Shown here: positions 33,787 to 37,594 of the stretch, one piece after another | Numbering within the stretch: position 1 is the first letter of the stretch | How the letters are laid out: each line of letters starts with the position of its first letter | NCBI GenBank assembly: GCA_020053735.1 | Contig: JAGVMP010000015.1 | Location: 76,708-114,301 of the forward strand | Reading direction: 5' to 3' | Origin: Pseudomonadota bacterium | GTDB taxonomy: Bacteria; Pseudomonadota; Gammaproteobacteria; Burkholderiales; Methylophilaceae | Length of the DNA: 37,594 nt | Position numbers and translations under genes: made by a program | The notes under the pieces: model-generated | What the model was told of the DNA's origin: nothing | Databases searched by the model: none | Seen by the model: only the letters and a program-made list of their open reading frames with translations

Positions 33787-34365
33787 CTAAATGGGTCGTT
33801 TACGTCCGTTGGCAGCTTGCTTATTAGCTTTTGATTTGCTTTTGTCTTTAATAGCAGCTTCCACTTCTTCAATTTTCTGTGCTTCCATTTTGGCTTCAGC
33901 GGCTTTTTGACGTTCTATTTGTTTAGCTTGTGCCAGTTGCAGCTCTTCTAACGTAATCACTTCATCTTCGTCAATATCTACGTAGCTAAAGTGTCGCGCC
34001 ACTTGTGGCAGACAATGCGTCGCTTCCTCACGGTCTAACGAATCATCGTTATCCCTATTGCACTCGTTAAAGCGTTTTTCCACGCTCTCTTGCATAGCCT
34101 TGCGTTTTTGTGCAATTTGATTGTGCTCTGGATCAGTCGATTTTGCGTAATCCCCCAGTGCTTTGCGTAGGCGGGCGCGATCATCAGGACTAAAATTGTG
34201 TTCTAAAGTCTGCTCTATGGCGCTGGTATCAGCGTCATCTACTATCGATTTATCCTCTGCAATAAAATTATTTTTACCGCCAGCAAATACTGGCAACACC
34301 AAGCTGGTACCCAATACAAACAGAATTGGTGTGCTTGCTAAATAAAAATGTGCTTTAAAACCCAT
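33787..34365 (-). CDS. Membrane-anchored or exported EF-hand protein
   Basis: A 192-residue protein with an N-terminal hydrophobic segment (about residues 7-28, ending PVFAGG) that may be a signal peptide. Two EF-hand loops are at 103-114 (NRDNDDSLDREE) and 130-141 (DIDEDEVITLEE). The first has Asn at position 1 and Asp at position 9, and its helices carry two cysteines (102 and 118). The C-terminal 45 residues are a lysine/glutamate-rich helix. It probably binds metal outside the cytoplasm; function unknown. The divergent OmpR-type gene starts 250 bases upstream. Confidence 0.82.
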   Translation of the reverse strand: MGFKAHFYLASTPILFVLGTSLVLPVFAGGKNNFIAEDKSIVDDADTSAIEQTLEHNFSPDDRARLRKALGDYAKSTDPEHNQIAQKRKAMQESVEKRFNECNRDNDDSLDREEATHCLPQVARHFSYVDIDEDEVITLEELQLAQAKQIERQKAAEAKMEAQKIEEVEAAIKDKSKSKANKQAANGRKRPI

Positions 34366-34615
34366 TATTTTATAAAGTATCTCTAATATTTTATTGTTTT
34401 ATGTTAGACATGATTGCAGCCGATTACTATGAATTATGTTTGTAAATGCATTGTTTCATGCCGCTAAATATTTGTAACTATTTGTAACATTTACTTATTT
34501 AACGTTTTCGATTGCTACTATTGCACAAAAGTTTCTACATTTCTAGCTTTATTAAACCTTAAAACTTATACTAGCTTCGTTACAACATTAACTAAAATGT
34601 GTGAAAGCAAACAAC

Positions 34616-35356
34616 ATGGCAGAATCTGGCAATAATATATTAAGCAAAAAAATACTGATGGTGGATGATGATGCGCGTATACGGGAGTTGCTACAACGTT
34701 ATTTAACTGAACAAGGTTTTAATATCAAAACCGCAGGCGATGCCAAAGAAATGGATGCAGCGCTAAATGTTGATAGCTTTGATTTATTGGTACTAGATTT
34801 AATGTTGCCAGGTGAAGATGGATTGGCGATTTGTCGCCGTTTGCGTGGTAACAATGTAAAAACACCCATTATTATGCTGACCGCTCGTGGTGATGAAGTG
34901 GATAGAATCATTGGGCTGGAGATGGGCGCAGATGATTACTTACCCAAACCATTTAACCCACGTGAATTATTAGCACGTATTAATGCGGTTATGCGCCGCC
35001 ACGAATATAGCCCAGAATCGGATAGCGCAGGTAAATCTGAAGCGTTTAGCTTTGGCGATTTTGTGTTTGACACGTCCACTAGAAGCCTTAGCCGCGATGG
35101 CATGCAAATTACCATTACCAGTGGCGAATTTGCACTGTTAAAAGTGTTTACTGAGCATCCGCGCCAGCCGCTTTCGCGTGATCGATTGATGCAATTAGCG
35201 CGTGGTCGCGAGCTAGATGTGTTTGACCGCAGTATTGATGTGCAAGTATCTCGTTTACGGCGAATCGTCGAACCAGACCCAGCACATCCGCGTTATTTGC
35301 AAACCATGTGGGGATTTGGCTATGTATTTATCCCTGATGGTGAAACAACCCACTAA
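34616..35356 (+). CDS. ompR: OmpR-family two-component response regulator
   Basis: A DNA-binding response regulator of 246 residues from ATG 34616; an in-frame GTG at 34601 is the alternative, and neither has a clear Shine-Dalgarno. The receiver has the acidic pocket VDDD (16-19), phosphoacceptor Asp61 in LVLDLMLPGEDG and Lys111 in PKPF. The C-terminal winged helix (about 145-240) ends YLQTMWGFGYVFIPDG, typical of OmpR. The sensor kinase gene follows after 32 bases. The gene symbol follows family resemblance to the OmpR/EnvZ pair. The regulated genes are not known. Confidence 0.93.
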   Translation: MAESGNNILSKKILMVDDDARIRELLQRYLTEQGFNIKTAGDAKEMDAALNVDSFDLLVLDLMLPGEDGLAICRRLRGNNVKTPIIMLTARGDEVDRIIGLEMGADDYLPKPFNPRELLARINAVMRRHEYSPESDSAGKSEAFSFGDFVFDTSTRSLSRDGMQITITSGEFALLKVFTEHPRQPLSRDRLMQLARGRELDVFDRSIDVQVSRLRRIVEPDPAHPRYLQTMWGFGYVFIPDGETTH

Positions 35357-35388
35357 GCATATTCATCGTTCAAAACTGACCACTTGCT

Positions 35389-36699
35389 TTGAAGTTTTTA
35401 CCGCGCACCCTACTTTCCCGCATCATGCTACTAATCGCCTTGCTGTTGGCGATTAGTATTTATGCTTCACTTAAAATTTTTGATTATTTTGACCGCGAAC
35501 CACGCGCCACTACGGCAGCATTGCAAGCGGTCACTATTGTCAATTACACGCGCGCCTCACTCATTGCCTCCCACGAAGATAGACGCTTGGCTTTGCTATC
35601 AGAACTGTCTGGTCGCGAAGGTGTGCGCGTCTATGTGGCAGATTTTTTAGAAGATATTGAGCCGCTCCCTGACGATCCATTTATTTATTTAATTGCCCAA
35701 AAAATTCGTGAGCGTTTGGGTGTGGAAACCATCATTACCATTAATCATTATGGAATTCCGGGCTTATGGATTAGCTTTAACGTAGAGCAAGATGATTTTT
35801 GGGTAGTGATTCCAAAAATTCAAGTGGACAGACCTTTCCCTTGGCATTGGTTAGGCTGGGGGGCGGTGGTGGGTTTACTTTCTCTGTTCGGCGCCTATTT
35901 AATTGCATCGCGCATCAACCAACCCCTTAATTTGTTGGTATACGCTGCCGATAGGTTGCGTAAAGGCGAGCCTGCACCACGCCTACCAGAAGCAGGCGTA
36001 GCAGAGTTACGCGAAGTCAGCCGTACCTTTAACGATATGGCAGAATCGCTCATGCGCTTAGATAACGAACGGACACTTTTATTGGCGGGCGTTTCGCATG
36101 ATATTCGCACACCGTTGGCCCGACTACGTATTGCAGTAGAACTATTACCAGACGAAAGTTGCGGAAGCCTAAAAGCGGGCATGGTGGAAGATATTGCCGA
36201 CATGGACAATATCATTCACCAATTTTTAGACTTTGTGCGTGGCGTAGAAGGTGAGCCCACCAAAATGATGGATATCAATGTGTTGCTGCAAGCCTTGCAA
36301 GAGCGCCAAGCGCGTGCCGGGCGCGAGCTTAAAGTGCATTTAAGCAGCACTTATTTTATCCCACTGCGGCCCTTAGCTATGCAGCGCTTACTGGATAACT
36401 TAGTTGGCAACGCCTATGCGTATTCCAAAGGTATAGTAGAGGTTGAAAGTAAAATCACCGCCGAAAATATCATCATTAGCATATTGGATAACGGGCCAGG
36501 CATCCCTGCCGAACATGCCGAACGCTTACTACGCCCCTTCGAGCGCATGGATAGTGCGCGCAACAAAAATGAAGGCGGTAGTGGTTTGGGCTTAGCCATT
36601 TGCAATAGAATTGCCAAACTGCATCGTGGTAAATTAGAACTGATTAATCGCCCAACTGGCGGCTTAGAAGCGCGCTTAACCTTACCAATTCAACACTAA
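35389..36699 (+). CDS. envZ: EnvZ-type sensor histidine kinase
   Basis: A 436-residue membrane sensor kinase, partner of the OmpR-type regulator upstream. TM1 is at about residues 12-30, followed by a periplasmic domain of about 120 residues, TM2 at about 155-174, HAMP (about 175-226), and the dimerisation domain with phospho-acceptor His237 (GVSHDIRTPLARLR). The ATPase domain has the N box LDNLVGNA (335-342), DNGPGIP (367-373) and GGSGLGL (396-402). The start codon is TTG 35389; no ATG fits, because TM1 begins immediately. The low-complexity end is normal. Confidence 0.94.
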   Translation: MKFLPRTLLSRIMLLIALLLAISIYASLKIFDYFDREPRATTAALQAVTIVNYTRASLIASHEDRRLALLSELSGREGVRVYVADFLEDIEPLPDDPFIYLIAQKIRERLGVETIITINHYGIPGLWISFNVEQDDFWVVIPKIQVDRPFPWHWLGWGAVVGLLSLFGAYLIASRINQPLNLLVYAADRLRKGEPAPRLPEAGVAELREVSRTFNDMAESLMRLDNERTLLLAGVSHDIRTPLARLRIAVELLPDESCGSLKAGMVEDIADMDNIIHQFLDFVRGVEGEPTKMMDINVLLQALQERQARAGRELKVHLSSTYFIPLRPLAMQRLLDNLVGNAYAYSKGIVEVESKITAENIIISILDNGPGIPAEHAERLLRPFERMDSARNKNEGGSGLGLAICNRIAKLHRGKLELINRPTGGLEARLTLPIQH

Positions 36700-36716
36700 T
36701 CATTTAACTTTTCTGT

Positions 36717-37594
36717 TCAGCCAGCAATTAGCCACTGTAAGCCACTGCCTGATATTTGATTACGCCCAGCTTGTTTAGCTTTGTATAAATGTTTATCGGC
36801 ATCCACAACCATTTCATCTAAATCCTTGCCTATTAAAGTTGTGATGCCAATGCTACAGGTATAACGCAATTCCACTTGTTTTACTTGTAGTGATTGATTC
36901 TCAACCGCCATTCTAAATTGATTAATATAGTCATAATTTGTTAAATATTGCTGCGATTGGCTAATGACGGCAAACTCCTCACCACCAATACGCGCAACAA
37001 TATCATCTGCAAAATACGTTTTTAACATATTGGCGAAATTTTTAATTACCTCGTCTCCAACACTGTGTCCAAACCTATCATTAATCTTTTTGAAGAAATC
37101 AATATCCATCATCATCACCGTCAACGGTGACGCTTCACTTGGTGACTTCGTTTTAACAGATTTAAGCAGTTTGCCACCTTCTTGAAAAAAGTAGCGACGG
37201 TTGTATAAGCCAGTTAGAAAATCGGTATTAGATAAACTTTTTGCATAGCTTACAGCTTCTAGCATGTCTAAATTTTGTGTAATACGACACAACAACATTT
37301 CATAGTTGAACGGTTTGGCAATAAAATCATTTGCACCCGCTTTTAAGAATTTAACTGCAATACGTGGGTCTGTTGAAGTAGAAATACCGATAATAATTAG
37401 CTCATCACTATTGTGATTTTTACGCGCTTCTGCGGTAAAGGTGTAGCCATTCATGTTTGGCATTTGGTTATCCACCAATATCAATTTAATATCGGGGTAT
37501 TCTTTCAGCTTGTCTAAAGCTTCTAGGGCGTTACTGGCATTGTGTACTTGAAATTTCTGCAGAGCTAACTCACGCGTAATAATAAAACGTGATA
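36717..37594 (-). CDS. Response regulator with GGDEF domain (diguanylate cyclase), 5' end cut
   Basis: The reading frame stays open to the window edge, so the N-terminus is missing. The visible part starts within a receiver domain: its phosphoacceptor Asp is in ILVDNQMPNMNGY and its Lys in AKPF. A GGDEF domain follows, with NTDFLTGLYNRRYF, MMMDIDFFKKINDRFGH and the active-site GGEEF intact. It should make cyclic di-GMP from two GTP when phosphorylated. The inhibitory I-site RxxD, expected five residues before GGEEF, is replaced by FADD, so feedback inhibition at that site is probably absent. It converges on the envZ-type gene. Confidence 0.92.
   Translation of the reverse strand, partial: SRFIITRELALQKFQVHNASNALEALDKLKEYPDIKLILVDNQMPNMNGYTFTAEARKNHNSDELIIIGISTSTDPRIAVKFLKAGANDFIAKPFNYEMLLCRITQNLDMLEAVSYAKSLSNTDFLTGLYNRRYFFQEGGKLLKSVKTKSPSEASPLTVMMMDIDFFKKINDRFGHSVGDEVIKNFANMLKTYFADDIVARIGGEEFAVISQSQQYLTNYDYINQFRMAVENQSLQVKQVELRYTCSIGITTLIGKDLDEMVVDADKHLYKAKQAGRNQISGSGLQWLIAG

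Overview
The window is a chromosomal segment of a moderately AT-rich betaproteobacterium, most likely a methylotroph of the Methylophilaceae (Methylotenera/Methylophilus type). This rests on gene order and content: the betaproteobacterial strings rsmD-coaD / ftsY-ftsE-ftsX-rpoH, ubiE-ubiJ-ubiB, and lolB-ispE-tRNA-Gln-prs-rplY-pth-ychF, plus two copies of the PQQ precursor gene pqqA. PQQ is the cofactor of the methanol dehydrogenases used by this group. The assignment is by recalled family and synteny knowledge, not by a database search.

Layout. (1) 1-4.1 kb, minus strand: an M16 peptidase pair (one with the zinc motif, one without), then rsmD and coaD. A dispersed hairpin repeat lies between the two peptidase genes. 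(2) 4.2-7.8 kb, plus strand: ftsY, ftsE, ftsX and rpoH. A CIRCE operator (HrcA site) precedes rpoH, whose best-placed ribosome binding site points to an unusual ATA start. (3) 7.95-9.9 kb, minus: a dynamin-like GTPase. (4) 10.2-13.5 kb, plus: a DUF971 protein, ubiE, ubiJ-like and ubiB (aerobic ubiquinone synthesis). (5) 13.5-18.5 kb, minus: a Gld-type ABC system (ATPase, permease, GldG-like, DUF4340) followed by mutM. (6) 18.7-28.0 kb, plus: a TPR protein, lolB, two unexpected genes (a prolyl-4-hydroxylase-like dioxygenase and a SAF-domain dehydrogenase), ispE, tRNA-Gln, prs, rplY, pth and ychF. (7) 28.0-31.3 kb: an accessory block bounded by two direct repeats of about 250 bp. Each repeat holds a terminator, an intact 23-codon pqqA and its leader on the minus strand. 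The block contains an atypical tRNA-Gly(UCC), a small exported EF-hand protein and an orphan NodU/CmcH-type carbamoyltransferase. (8) 31.3-37.6 kb: a MORN-repeat protein, an SDR, a COG3146 acyltransferase-like protein, a second EF-hand protein, an OmpR/EnvZ-type two-component system and a GGDEF response regulator cut by the window end.

How the genes work together. Most of the window is housekeeping: membrane protein targeting and division (ftsY/E/X), heat shock (rpoH), quinone synthesis, DNA repair, lipoprotein sorting, isoprenoid and PRPP synthesis, and translation (rplY, pth, ychF). The most notable part is the repeat-bounded block. The two PqqA peptides are identical in sequence, yet their genes differ at five codons, all synonymously. 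That pattern suggests both are old and kept by selection although no other pqq gene is in the window. No CRISPR array, transposase, integrase, prophage or rRNA was seen, and no gene-free stretch exceeds about 300 bases.
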